From: an uncultured Selenomonadaceae bacterium
GTDB lineage: Bacteria > Bacillota > Negativicutes > Selenomonadales > Selenomonadaceae
Direction: 5' to 3'
NCBI GenBank assembly: GCA_905236665.1
Contig: CAJONF010000257.1
Span: forward strand, 1 to 6,522
Length of the DNA: 6,522 nucleotides
The notes under the pieces were generated by a model, which saw nothing but the letters and a program-made list of their open reading frames with translations, ran no database searches and was not told the origin of the DNA. Position numbers and translations under genes: made by a program. Each line of letters begins with the position of its first letter. The first letter of the stretch is position 1. Shown here piece after piece: positions 1 to 5,932 of this stretch.

Positions 1-1
1 T

Positions 2-40
2 AGCTTAGGCAAAGACAGATACGTTGAAGCAGTAAGGTGA
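2..40 (+). CDS. Possible C-terminal tail of an upstream gene (partial)
   Basis: The frame starting at base 2 is open from the window edge to a TGA at 38-40 and reads SLGKDRYVEAVR, which looks like an ordinary protein C-terminus. The other two forward frames meet a stop within the first eight bases. Thirteen codons are too few to identify a family, and the open frame could be chance. If real, the gene ends about 70 bp before ddh and could belong to the same transcript. Confidence 0.25.
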   Translation, partial: SLGKDRYVEAVR

Positions 41-56
41 AATTGCGAGATTCACC
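36..56 (+). other. Small inverted repeat before ddh
   Basis: GGTGAA (36-41) is the exact reverse complement of TTCACC (51-56), giving a 6-bp stem with a 9-base loop. It overlaps the stop of the possible upstream gene. No T-tract follows, so it is not a convincing intrinsic terminator. It may be a weak RNA structure in the leader of ddh, or chance. I found no convincing promoter between bases 41 and 110. Confidence 0.2.
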
Positions 57-110
57 CGAATCATCTTGGCATGGACTTTTGTCTATGCTTTTAGCAGCAG
101 GCAAGAAATC

Positions 111-1091
111 ATGAAGATAGGAATAGTTGGATATGGCAACCTTGGACGCGGCGTAGAATGCGCCGTCAAAGAAAATCCGGATACTGAACTTGTCGCGGTG
201 TTCACGCGTCGCGATCCTTCTAAAGTCAAAATTAATACACCGAATGTGCCCGTGCTCAATGTGGCGGACGCTAAGGATTGGGTCGGGAAAATTGACGTGA
301 TGATTCTTTGCGGAGGCTCTGCTACCGATTTGCCCACGCAGACGCCCGAATTTGCCAAAATGTTCAACGTCATTGATAGTTTCGACACGCACGCAAAAAT
401 TCCCCAGCACTTTGCTAACGTTGACACGGCGGCCAAAGAATCTGGACACGTCGCGATAATTTCTGTAGGTTGGGATCCGGGTCTGTTCAGCCTTGCTCGC
501 GCCTATGCAAATGCGATTCTTCCCGACGGAAAAGATTATACTTTTTGGTGAAAAGGTGTCAGCCAGGGACATTCCGACGCAATTCGACGCGTGAAGGGCG
601 TTAAAAATGCCAAACAGTACACCGTGCCGATTGACAGCGCGCTTGAAGCAGTTCGTAGCGGACAAAATCCCGAACTCACTACGCGTCAAAAACATCTGCG
701 CGAATGTTATGTAGTTTTGGAAGAAGGAGCCGACGCCGCAGAAGTTGAGAACGCAATTAAAACCATGCCGAATTATTTTGCGGATTATGATACAGTTGTC
801 AACTTCATCAGCGAAGAAGAACTTTTGACTAAACACGCGGGACTTGCTCACGGCGGCTTTGTGATTCGTTCCGGCAAAACTGGTTTGGAAAAAGAAAATA
901 ATCACATCATCGAATTTAATCTCAAGCTTGATTCTAATCCTGAATTCACGACGGCAGTTCTTGTAGCTTATGCTCGCGCCGCGTATCGTCTCAATAAAGA
1001 AGGCAACAACGGTTGCAAAACTGTCTTTGATATCGCGCCGGCTTATCTTTGTGCTTGTGACGGTGCAGAACTTCGCGCTCACCTCCTCTAA
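111..1091 (+). pseudogene. ddh: meso-diaminopimelate dehydrogenase, interrupted by one in-frame TGA
   Basis: This enzyme catalyses NADPH-dependent reductive amination of L-2-amino-6-oxopimelate (tetrahydrodipicolinate) to meso-diaminopimelate, a one-step bypass in lysine and peptidoglycan synthesis. The start at 111 gives the family N-terminus MKIGIVGYGNLGRG (Rossmann GxGxxGxG), then FTRR (31-34, NADP phosphate contacts), CGGSATD (67-73), DSFDTH (89-94) and SVGWDPGLFSL (118-128, substrate pocket). After YTFW the codon at 549-551 is TGA. The same frame then continues KGVSQGHSDAIRR and runs to the normal C-terminus (IAPAYL region). The family has FWGxGxSQGHSDA here, so TGA stands exactly where Gly (GGA) is expected; one G-to-T change explains it. 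Length would be 326 residues, as in the family. The 66 ATG would add 15 unrelated residues, so I reject it. Upstream AGCAGG is a weak ribosome site. No other lesion is visible, so decay is very recent, or this is a sequencing error or a recoded stop. Confidence 0.9.
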
Positions 1092-1094
1092 AAA

Positions 1095-1769
1095 ATGACA
1101 CTGGAACCCCCACAACCTCCAACAGCTCCCGCACCGGCAATTCGTCCGACGCCACCAACGCCGCCGAGAATTGACAAGACGCCCTTTGCAAAAAATTCAG
1201 CTGACGAAGTTTTAGAAAATCCGAGCGATTCGCCGGAAGCTATGGCAAGGGACGCCGTGGCGAATGGTTCGGGAGCTTTGACTAAACGAACTGTGGAACG
1301 CGGCGATAATAATCAACAGCCACAAAATCAGTCGCCGCCAAATCAAACCGTCACGGTTATTCCGCCCGATGCGCCGATAATCCCCGACAGTCAATCAGAT
1401 TATGACCGCGGGCAAGACGTTTTGCGGGAATTTAGAGAAATTGATGCCCGCGATTCGCAGTCAACATACAATCCCCCTGTGCAGACTTCGACCGAGCAAC
1501 AGCCTTCTATCGTGGCGAAAATAAATTATCACGAAGGGCACGGCGCAGTTTATTGGCTCTTCACGGCAATTTTTGTGGCAGTCGCGGCGTTTATCGTGGT
1601 AAAAAAATTTTTGTTCACGGAAAAGCCCGCGCTCACAAAATCACAGCTCTTCGAGGATTCGACAAATAAATTAAAAGCCACAACAGATAAAGTTAAATCT
1701 GCACCACCACCAAAAACGCCGACTCCTAAAAAAGACGACAAGGTTAAACATTTTGAAGTTCGCGTTTAA
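1095..1769 (+). CDS. Proline-rich single-pass membrane protein, unknown function
   Basis: I do not recognise a family. The 224 residues divide into a Pro/Gln/Asn-rich, probably disordered N-terminal part (about 1-145, beginning with many PxP repeats), one hydrophobic membrane segment (about 152-169, AVYWLFTAIFVAVAAFIVV), a KK stop-transfer pair, and a short Lys/Pro-rich tail with a PPPKTPTPKK stretch (about 205-213). There is no N-terminal signal peptide, so the long N-terminal part is probably cytoplasmic or the segment acts as a signal anchor; topology is uncertain. The gene starts 3 bp after the ddh stop, in the same frame. No Shine-Dalgarno sequence precedes the ATG: the upstream bases (CACCTCCTC) are pyrimidine-rich. 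Translation by coupling to ddh, or a later start at ATG 1242 behind GGAAG, are both possible. A role at the cell envelope is only a guess from its shape. Confidence 0.65.
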   Translation: MTLEPPQPPTAPAPAIRPTPPTPPRIDKTPFAKNSADEVLENPSDSPEAMARDAVANGSGALTKRTVERGDNNQQPQNQSPPNQTVTVIPPDAPIIPDSQSDYDRGQDVLREFREIDARDSQSTYNPPVQTSTEQQPSIVAKINYHEGHGAVYWLFTAIFVAVAAFIVVKKFLFTEKPALTKSQLFEDSTNKLKATTDKVKSAPPPKTPTPKKDDKVKHFEVRV

Positions 1770-1771
1770 AT

Positions 1772-1797
1772 ATTTACTTTGACGATTAAAAGTAAAT
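1772..1797 (+). repeat. Perfect 9-bp hairpin behind the membrane-protein gene
   Basis: ATTTACTTT (1772-1780) pairs exactly with AAAGTAAAT (1789-1797) around an 8-base loop, beginning two bases after the stop of the preceding gene. It is AT-rich and has no T-tract after it, so it more likely protects a 3' end or is a degenerate terminator than stops transcription by itself. A near direct repeat, TGACGATTAA and TGATGATTAA, overlaps its loop and right flank. Confidence 0.45.
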
Positions 1798-1865
1798 GTG
1801 ATGATTAACATACTTGTTTAAAGGCAACAACTCGGCTGACTACTGGGAAACGACAACTTCAGACA

Positions 1866-1893
1866 AAAAGACCGTCTCTAGGGGCGGTCTTTT
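1866..1893. terminator. Intrinsic terminator, probably bidirectional
   Basis: AAAAGACCG (1866-1874) is the exact complement of CGGTCTTTT (1885-1893), with a 10-base loop. On the + strand the stem ends in TTTT. On the - strand it ends in TTTTT (AAAAA at 1865-1869 on the given strand). It lies about 100 bp after the membrane-protein gene and 18 bp after the end of the convergent AIM24-family gene, so it can end both transcripts. Confidence 0.85.
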
Positions 1894-1911
1894 GCGTTGG
1901 GAATTTGATAT

Positions 1912-2592
1912 TTATTTTGCAGGAACGATTGAGCGAATCCATGATTCAAAACTGTCGGGATTGCGCGTTTGAATAAGAACAACGCCAGGACCTTTAAAGC
2001 GACAGACTAAACCTTCGCCGGAAGTGACGCTGGAAATCCAACCGCTCGACGCCTTTTCTATTTTATAATTCATGTAGTCCGGCCAGGCGACCAAATGCCC
2101 GTTGTCAATGATGAATTCTTCGCCGTCGTCAAGATTTATAGGGTGAATGACGCCGTAACTTGAAATAAAAACCGTGCCGCGTCCTTTGGCGTTCAAGACA
2201 AAAAAACCTTCGCCGCTCCAAAGTCCTCGTGAAAGATTTTGAACTTTTGTATCAATACTAATTCCCTGTTCGGCGGCAAGGAATCCGTCCTTTTGAATCG
2301 TCAAGCCATAGGAACCGTCAAGCTCCACGTCCAAAATCCCGCCGGGCAATGAGTGACCGAATAAAACTTTTCCGGGACCACGACGCGCAATCAGCTCTTG
2401 AAAAAACATACTCTCGCCCGAAAGAAATTTTCTAGCCAAACCGCTCAAAATTCCGCCATCCATTTTACCTTCCACGTCCACAGTTGACGACATGGCAATC
2501 ATCGCGTCGGATTCAGCTTTTATACTCTCGCCGCGTTCAAGATAACATTCAACCACCGGAAAAGCTTCGGGATATAAAATTTCGTACTTCAA
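1912..2592 (-). CDS. AIM24 / TIGR00266 (DUF124) family protein
   Basis: The 226-residue protein matches the AIM24-like family (TIGR00266), a Gly-rich double beta-sandwich fold widespread in bacteria and related to the yeast mitochondrial AIM24. Its biochemical role is not established. Family landmarks are MIAMSSTVDVEGKMDGG (31-47), the segment GLARKFLSGESMFFQELIA (51-69), GPGKVLFGHSLPGGILDVEL (72-91), SGEGFFVLNAKGRGTVFISS (126-145), VAWP (168-171) and a C-terminal GPGVVLIQTRNP (201-212). No signal peptide or membrane segment is visible, so it is probably cytoplasmic. I start it at TTG 2592 because GAGGTG (2599-2604) sits 6 bases upstream and the protein then begins MKYEILYPEAF as family members do. 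The in-frame ATG at 2622 lacks a ribosome site and lies inside the likely promoter -10. It is transcribed divergently from hisZ and appears monocistronic. Confidence 0.88.
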   Translation of the reverse strand: MKYEILYPEAFPVVECYLERGESIKAESDAMIAMSSTVDVEGKMDGGILSGLARKFLSGESMFFQELIARRGPGKVLFGHSLPGGILDVELDGSYGLTIQKDGFLAAEQGISIDTKVQNLSRGLWSGEGFFVLNAKGRGTVFISSYGVIHPINLDDGEEFIIDNGHLVAWPDYMNYKIEKASSGWISSVTSGEGLVCRFKGPGVVLIQTRNPDSFESWIRSIVPAK

Positions 2593-2598
2593 AATAAT

Positions 2599-2604
2599 CA
2601 CCTC
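2599..2604 (-). promoter_or_regulatory. Ribosome binding site that fixes the TTG start
   Basis: On the - strand this reads GAGGTG, followed by ATTATT and then TTG. Spacing of 6 bases is near ideal. It decides between this start and the upstream ATG at 2622, which has no such site. Confidence 0.8.
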
Positions 2605-2620
2605 GAAAATTTTTCTGCAC

Positions 2621-2649
2621 ATTTTAGCATAGCTTGCCCAATTTGAAAA
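2621..2649 (-). promoter_or_regulatory. Likely promoter of the AIM24-family gene
   Basis: Read on the - strand, TTTTCA (2644-2649) is followed after 17 bases by TAAAAT (2621-2626). TG one base before the hexamer makes an extended -10 (TGCTAAAAT). The -35 is weak (4 of 6 to TTGACA), which fits an extended -10 promoter. The predicted transcript would start near 2614 and include the GAGGTG site. Confidence 0.5.
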
Positions 2650-2662
2650 TCTCCTGTAAAAT
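2634..2662 (+). promoter_or_regulatory. Likely promoter of hisZ
   Basis: TTGCCC (2634-2639) is followed after exactly 17 bases by TAAAAT (2657-2662), a good sigma-70/SigA match. Transcription would begin near 2669, leaving a leader of only about 17 bases. The -35 lies between the -10 and -35 of the divergent promoter. No room is left for a T-box or attenuator in the leader. Confidence 0.6.
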
Positions 2663-2672
2663 TACGGCGAAC

Positions 2673-2678
2673 AGGAGG
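2673..2678 (+). promoter_or_regulatory. Strong ribosome binding site of hisZ
   Basis: AGGAGG, a consensus Shine-Dalgarno sequence, stands 8 bases before the ATG at 2687 and is followed by a run of T. It confirms the hisZ start. Confidence 0.85.
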
Positions 2679-2686
2679 TTTTTTTC

Positions 2687-3832
2687 ATGACAGGACTTTT
2701 GGAGACACCCTACGGCACGCAGGACTTTTTGCCACGCGAGGCGGCAACTAAACGCGCAGTTGAACAAAAAATTTTTGAACTGTTCGCCCGTTTCGGTTAT
2801 GAAGAAGTCGTGACGCCGACAATGGAATATTTAGAAACGCTCACAACTTCAAGCGGGCAAATAATCGAACCGCACCTTTTTAAAATGTTCGACCGCAATA
2901 ACCGGACACTGGCTCTGCGTCACGAAATGACAACGCCCATTGCGCGATTAGCCGTCAGCAGATTAAAAGATTCGCCATTGCCGCTCAAACTCTCTTACAA
3001 TACAAATGTTTTCCGTTTCCGCACCAATCAACCTGGTCGCCAATGCGAATTCTATCAAGCGGGCGTCGAATTGCTGGGCATTTCTAATGCTTTTGCCGAC
3101 GCTGAAATTGTTGCACTGGCTACAAAAGCTCTGAACGTTGCGGGGCTGGAAGATTTTAAAATTTGTTTAGGGCAAGTTGAATTCGCCGCGGGTTTAATGG
3201 AAAATTTGCCGCTCAATATTCAAGCGGAAATAAAATCTGCCATTGAACGCCATGACATCGTTACTCTTGATAATCTCGCCGTTGACGACACAATAAAAAA
3301 AATCCCGACATTGCAAGGCGGACGGGAAATTTTATCTGCGGCTCGTGAAGTCGCTAAAAATGAACGTTCACTCCGCGCACTAGACAACCTTACAGAAATT
3401 TATCGGTTGCTTGAAATTTACGGCGTGGCGGATAAAATTACTTTCGACTTGGGCTTGATTCGCGACTTTGAATATTATACCGGCATGGTTTTTGAGGCAT
3501 ATTCGCACGGCGTAGGTTACTCGCTTGCCGGCGGCGGACGTTATGACCATATGTTGAAAGATTTCGGCATGGCGTGTCCTGCCACAGGTTTTGCACTCGG
3601 CATTGAAAGAATTTTGTCTGCGCGGGAATTTCAAGGCGTTGCTCAAGTTTCACCGACTAAAAATTTTTATCTGAGCTACGCGGCAGGGCAAGAAGATTTA
3701 GCGATTCGCAAGGCGGCTGAACTTCGCACGGCTGGCAAATTCGTCGAAGTTTCTTTCACACCGCAAACTAAATCTGCCGCTGAAAAATCTTGCGTCGATA
3801 AAAATTGCATGGAGTTAATTTATCTAACATGA
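2687..3832 (+). CDS. hisZ: ATP phosphoribosyltransferase regulatory subunit HisZ
   Basis: HisZ is a catalytically inactive paralogue of histidyl-tRNA synthetase that binds the short form of HisG and makes the complex that performs the first, histidine-inhibited step of histidine synthesis. The 381 residues show the class II synthetase-like core: TPYGTQDFLPREAATKR (7-23), a motif 2 region (about 104-131, with FRFRTNQPGRQCEFYQAG), DLGLIRDFEYYTGMVFEAY (254-272, the counterpart of the HisRS histidine-binding loop) and AGGGRYDHML with ATGFALGIERIL (281-310, motif 3). HisRS has a full anticodon-binding domain after this; here only about 60 residues remain, the usual HisZ layout and length. That and the FEYYTGMVFE version of the loop favour HisZ over HisRS. 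The start is fixed by AGGAGG. The stop overlaps the next gene by ATGA. hisG is not next door, although HisZ needs it. HisZ occurs in organisms with short HisG, so hisG should lie elsewhere. Confidence 0.92.
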   Translation: MTGLLETPYGTQDFLPREAATKRAVEQKIFELFARFGYEEVVTPTMEYLETLTTSSGQIIEPHLFKMFDRNNRTLALRHEMTTPIARLAVSRLKDSPLPLKLSYNTNVFRFRTNQPGRQCEFYQAGVELLGISNAFADAEIVALATKALNVAGLEDFKICLGQVEFAAGLMENLPLNIQAEIKSAIERHDIVTLDNLAVDDTIKKIPTLQGGREILSAAREVAKNERSLRALDNLTEIYRLLEIYGVADKITFDLGLIRDFEYYTGMVFEAYSHGVGYSLAGGGRYDHMLKDFGMACPATGFALGIERILSAREFQGVAQVSPTKNFYLSYAAGQEDLAIRKAAELRTAGKFVEVSFTPQTKSAAEKSCVDKNCMELIYLT

Positions 3833-4338
3833 GTGTTTTAAGTAGAATTTTTCAGTTCATTCGGGCGGTGACGGCGCGTGTCAGCGTGGAAGACGGCAAA
3901 TATATTTCCGCGCACCTGAACGCCGATGAACAAAAACTTTTTTTCGCAATGAGTGTGCCCGATCAAGTTCACAGCTTGCGAACTGCTTACACGATTGAAC
4001 GGCTCGTCATTGAGGATAAACGCGGCGTCGACCGTGAATTTCTGATTCGTTGCGCTCTCCTTCATGATGTGGGTAGGCAGGCTGGCGATTTGACGATTAA
4101 GGGAAAAATCTTCGTCGTGCTCATAACGAATTTTGCGCCGAAATTTGCTGAACGACTGGAAATCAACGGCAACCGCGCACTTTATGTTTATCATCATCAC
4201 GCGGAATTAGGTGGGCAAAAACTTCAAAAGATAGGGCTGTTCAAAGAGGCGAAAATTATTGCTAAACACCACGCCCCGCCCAAACTCGGTGACCCGCCGG
4301 AATTAAAGCTTTTGCGTTTAGCAGATAATGAAAATTAA
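3829..4338 (+). CDS. Small HD-domain phosphohydrolase-like protein
   Basis: This 169-residue protein carries the HD-superfamily metal-binding pattern: H48 (DQVHS), H79-D80 (CALLHDVGR), H122-H124 (YHHHAELG), H147-H148 (AKHHAPP) and D166 (LRLADNEN). Such domains hydrolyse phosphate esters or nucleotides using bound divalent metals, and the HHAELG...KHH arrangement resembles the HD-GYP/YqeK side of the superfamily. The substrate cannot be told from sequence. A hydrophobic stretch (KIFVVLITNFAPKF, 93-106) is probably a helix of the fold and not a membrane segment. The start at ATG 3829 overlaps the hisZ stop (ATGA), which implies co-transcription and translational coupling. GGAG at 3811-3814 is 14 bases upstream, rather far. 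An ATG at 3805 in the same frame lies inside hisZ and is less likely. After the TAA at 4336-4338 the same frame stays open for 18 more codons. Confidence 0.82.
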   Translation: MSVLSRIFQFIRAVTARVSVEDGKYISAHLNADEQKLFFAMSVPDQVHSLRTAYTIERLVIEDKRGVDREFLIRCALLHDVGRQAGDLTIKGKIFVVLITNFAPKFAERLEINGNRALYVYHHHAELGGQKLQKIGLFKEAKIIAKHHAPPKLGDPPELKLLRLADNEN

Positions 4339-4395
4339 CTCATCAATAATCCGCAAATCGTCACTGCCAACATCAAACTGCACGACGCTCTTTAA
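4339..4395 (+). other. Coding-like in-frame extension after the HD gene stop
   Basis: Directly behind the TAA at 4336-4338 the same frame reads LINNPQIVTANIKLHDAL and ends at TAA 4393-4395, just 8 bases before the terminator stem. The codon choice resembles the neighbouring genes. This may be an ancestral C-terminus cut off by a nonsense change, a readthrough tail, or chance. The HD domain itself appears complete without it. Confidence 0.3.
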
Positions 4396-4403
4396 TATTT
4401 TTG

Positions 4404-4436
4404 CCCCTGCGCCTTATGACGTGGGGGATTTTTTTT
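4404..4436 (+). terminator. Intrinsic terminator of the hisZ-HD operon
   Basis: CCCC (4404-4407), a bulged T, then GCG (4409-4411) pair with CGT (4420-4422) and GGGG (4423-4426), closing an 8-base loop. A run of eight T follows at 4429-4436. It lies 65 bases after the HD gene stop. Confidence 0.7.
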
Positions 4437-4508
4437 CTGCAAATTTGCCAGCAAATTTAAATCCATTCATTTTCACAAGATAGACTGGGCGTTCGTCACT
4501 CCTGAAAT
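4437..4508. other. Short gap between convergent units
   Basis: The stretch holds a 10-bp perfect palindrome GCAAATTTGC (4439-4448) followed by a second GCAAATTT (4451-4458). No RNA gene, promoter or convincing ORF was seen. The - strand frame ending near 4414 is short and lacks a proper start signal. Confidence 0.4.
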
Positions 4509-4538
4509 AAAAAAAGCAGGAAAGTAAAATTACTTTCC
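4509..4538 (-). terminator. Intrinsic terminator of the aminotransferase gene
   Basis: GGAAAGTA (4519-4526) and TACTTTCC (4531-4538) are perfect complements around a 4-base loop. On the - strand the stem is followed by TGC and a run of seven T (A at 4509-4515 as given). It begins 17 bases after the gene's stop codon. Confidence 0.85.
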
Positions 4539-4555
4539 CACTCCAGATATAAGAT

Positions 4556-5779
4556 TTAAAATTCCATAGCACGAAGAATTTTTTTTGCAACGCCGTGCAT
4601 TTTTTCAAAAGAGGTAGAACACGCCGCAACGCGAATTCCTAAATTCAGCGGGACGGCAAAAATTAAATCGTCGTGAAGTTTTTTACAGACGGCGACAGGA
4701 TTTTCAGCCGGCACCGCAATAAAAAATCCGCCTTTATATGGCACGATACGCAAGCCGCAAGCTTTAGCCTCGGTAACGAAAACATCTGCGCGGCGTTTAA
4801 CCATTTGATAAAGCGCGTTGCGTTCAGCTTCGTATGTCGGCAAAATTTCTTTATCGGCAAGAAGTTTTAAAAGCATAGCCTGCGCCCCGCGATTTATATT
4901 CGACCACGTAGTGCGGCAAGAATATTTGCTTACGTTTTTGAATTCGTCGATAATTTTTTCGCTAGACGATACGCCGATAAGCGCGCCAGTCCGTTGCCCA
5001 TAAAGCGTGTAACTTTTCGACATACTGAACGAAATCATCACAAAGAGATTTTCCGGCAGATTAGAAAATTTTTTCATAAAGGAACGCGTGGAATTTTTTT
5101 CACCGGCAAAATCAATGTAGGCAATGTCAACGAGCAGAGAAATATTTTTTCCGGTTGACGCCTGAGCCTTTAGCACATCAAGAACTTGTTGCCATTCGTC
5201 GTCGCTGAGCGCGTAGCCCGTGGGATTGTGCGCGGGGGAATTTATAATAACCAGCAAAGATTTTTGTTTCTTTAAGATCGCGTCAACTTTAACGGCAAAA
5301 TCGCTCAAATTAAAATTCAGCGCGGAATCAAAAAGTTTGAAAGTCTCAAGACGTTTGCCGGTCTCATTGCAAATTAAATCGTAAGTGCCCCAACGCCAAT
5401 CGGAAGTTAAAACAGCGTCGCCGCGTTCAGCGTAATTGGCTATCGCGTGATGAACTGCGCCTGTACCGCCAGCCGTCGCCACGGCTCCGAAGTAAGCGAG
5501 CGGCTTGTTATCGGCAAAAGTTAAATCAACAACCGCGTCTAAATAATCCGGTAGACCAGAAATCGGCGCATAGGCAACAAGTTCTGAAAACGCTAGCGAG
5601 CGGAAAGTTTTTTCCACGGTCGGCAATGTCGCGAGTGTTCCCTCCTCATTGAGCACCACGCCGATTGTCGCGTTGGTTACTTTTTCTGCGCCGTGAATTT
5701 TTATCGCCTCGTTGCAAGCTTGGTTCGCGTCAAAGATGGCATCCTGTAACTTTCTACCTGCCGCGTGAGTTGCTGTCAT
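4556..5779 (-). CDS. Class I/II PLP-dependent aminotransferase (aspartate/aromatic type)
   Basis: This fold-type I aminotransferase moves an amino group between an amino acid and a 2-oxo acid; the preferred substrate cannot be read from the sequence, with aspartate or aromatic amino acids most likely. The 407-residue length is complete. Visible parts are the phosphate-cradle loop ATAGGTGAVHHA (101-112), an aromatic DWRWGTYD near 127-134 that may stack on the cofactor, HNPTG (184-188, Asn185 to the pyridine oxygen), VDIAYIDF (217-224, Asp218 to the ring nitrogen), SFSMSKSYTLYGQR (250-263, Lys255 as Schiff base and Arg263 to phosphate), and IRVAACS (382-388, Arg383 to the substrate carboxylate). 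All key residues are present, so it should be active in the cytoplasm. The ATG at 5779 is supported by AAAGGAG 11 bases upstream. It stands alone, with its own promoter and terminator, and converges on the hisZ-HD operon. Confidence 0.9.
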   Translation of the reverse strand: MTATHAAGRKLQDAIFDANQACNEAIKIHGAEKVTNATIGVVLNEEGTLATLPTVEKTFRSLAFSELVAYAPISGLPDYLDAVVDLTFADNKPLAYFGAVATAGGTGAVHHAIANYAERGDAVLTSDWRWGTYDLICNETGKRLETFKLFDSALNFNLSDFAVKVDAILKKQKSLLVIINSPAHNPTGYALSDDEWQQVLDVLKAQASTGKNISLLVDIAYIDFAGEKNSTRSFMKKFSNLPENLFVMISFSMSKSYTLYGQRTGALIGVSSSEKIIDEFKNVSKYSCRTTWSNINRGAQAMLLKLLADKEILPTYEAERNALYQMVKRRADVFVTEAKACGLRIVPYKGGFFIAVPAENPVAVCKKLHDDLIFAVPLNLGIRVAACSTSFEKMHGVAKKILRAMEF

Positions 5780-5790
5780 AATTTAAAAGT

Positions 5791-5797
5791 CTCCTTT
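5791..5797 (-). promoter_or_regulatory. Ribosome binding site of the aminotransferase
   Basis: On the - strand this reads AAAGGAG, 11 bases before ATG 5779. It supports that start; spacing is slightly long. Confidence 0.75.
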
Positions 5798-5817
5798 AGT
5801 TTAAAAATTGCTTGCCT

Positions 5818-5845
5818 ATTATAACCGTTCGCAAAATTTTAGCAA
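5818..5845 (-). promoter_or_regulatory. Likely promoter of the aminotransferase gene
   Basis: On the - strand a perfect TATAAT (5818-5823) is preceded at 16 bases by TTGCTA (5840-5845, 4 of 6 to consensus). Transcription would start near 5811, giving a leader of about 32 bases with no visible riboswitch. Confidence 0.6.
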
Positions 5846-5860
5846 ACCTTTTTAGCGTAT

Positions 5861-5876
5861 GTATTCAAGTATTCAA
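5861..5876 (+). repeat. Tandem 8-mer GTATTCAA x2
   Basis: GTATTCAA occurs twice with no gap, about 16 bp upstream of the putative aminotransferase -35. It could be an operator for a regulator of that gene, or a chance low-complexity repeat. Confidence 0.35.
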
Positions 5877-5904
5877 AAAAATCCAAGCGCATTTCTAAGA
5901 TACC

Positions 5905-5932
5905 TAGGAACTAGGAACTAGGGATTAGGGGC
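5905..5932 (+). repeat. Heptamer array TAGGAAC, four units
   Basis: The stretch reads as four consecutive 7-base units: TAGGAAC, TAGGAAC, TAGGGAT, TAGGGGC. A further TAGGAAC with a degenerate TAGAATG follows in the same orientation at 6215-6228, on the other side of the MITE-like element. A 12-base direct repeat CCTAGGAACTAG is thus present at 5903-5914 and 6213-6224. The last unit of the left array overlaps the left end of the element. Confidence 0.6.

Noticed and set aside
66..110. Upstream ATG extending ddh by 15 residues
   Set aside because: The added residues (MAWTFVYAFSSRQEI) do not belong to the family, whose N-terminus is the Rossmann strand starting MKIGIVGYGN at 111.
552..580. Possible SECIS-like hairpin after the ddh TGA (GTGTC / GACAT, 5 bp)
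   Set aside because: The stem is short and includes a G-T pair, the family has Gly here and not Cys or Sec, and no selenoprotein context is visible.
1779..1807. TTGACG as a -35 for a small RNA before the terminator
   Set aside because: No acceptable -10 occurs at 16-18 bases, and the hexamer lies within the hairpin.
1814..1972. Open frame reading GNNSADYWETTTSDKK...
   Set aside because: It starts at TTG without a ribosome site, crosses the strong terminator and then runs antisense to the end of the AIM24-family gene.
3380..3653. - strand frames inside hisZ
   Set aside because: Shadows of hisZ, whose family identity on the + strand is clear.
4414..4629. - strand frame ending MNGFKFAGKFAEKKSPTS
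   Set aside because: It overlaps the aminotransferase end and both terminators, and no start codon has a suitable ribosome site.
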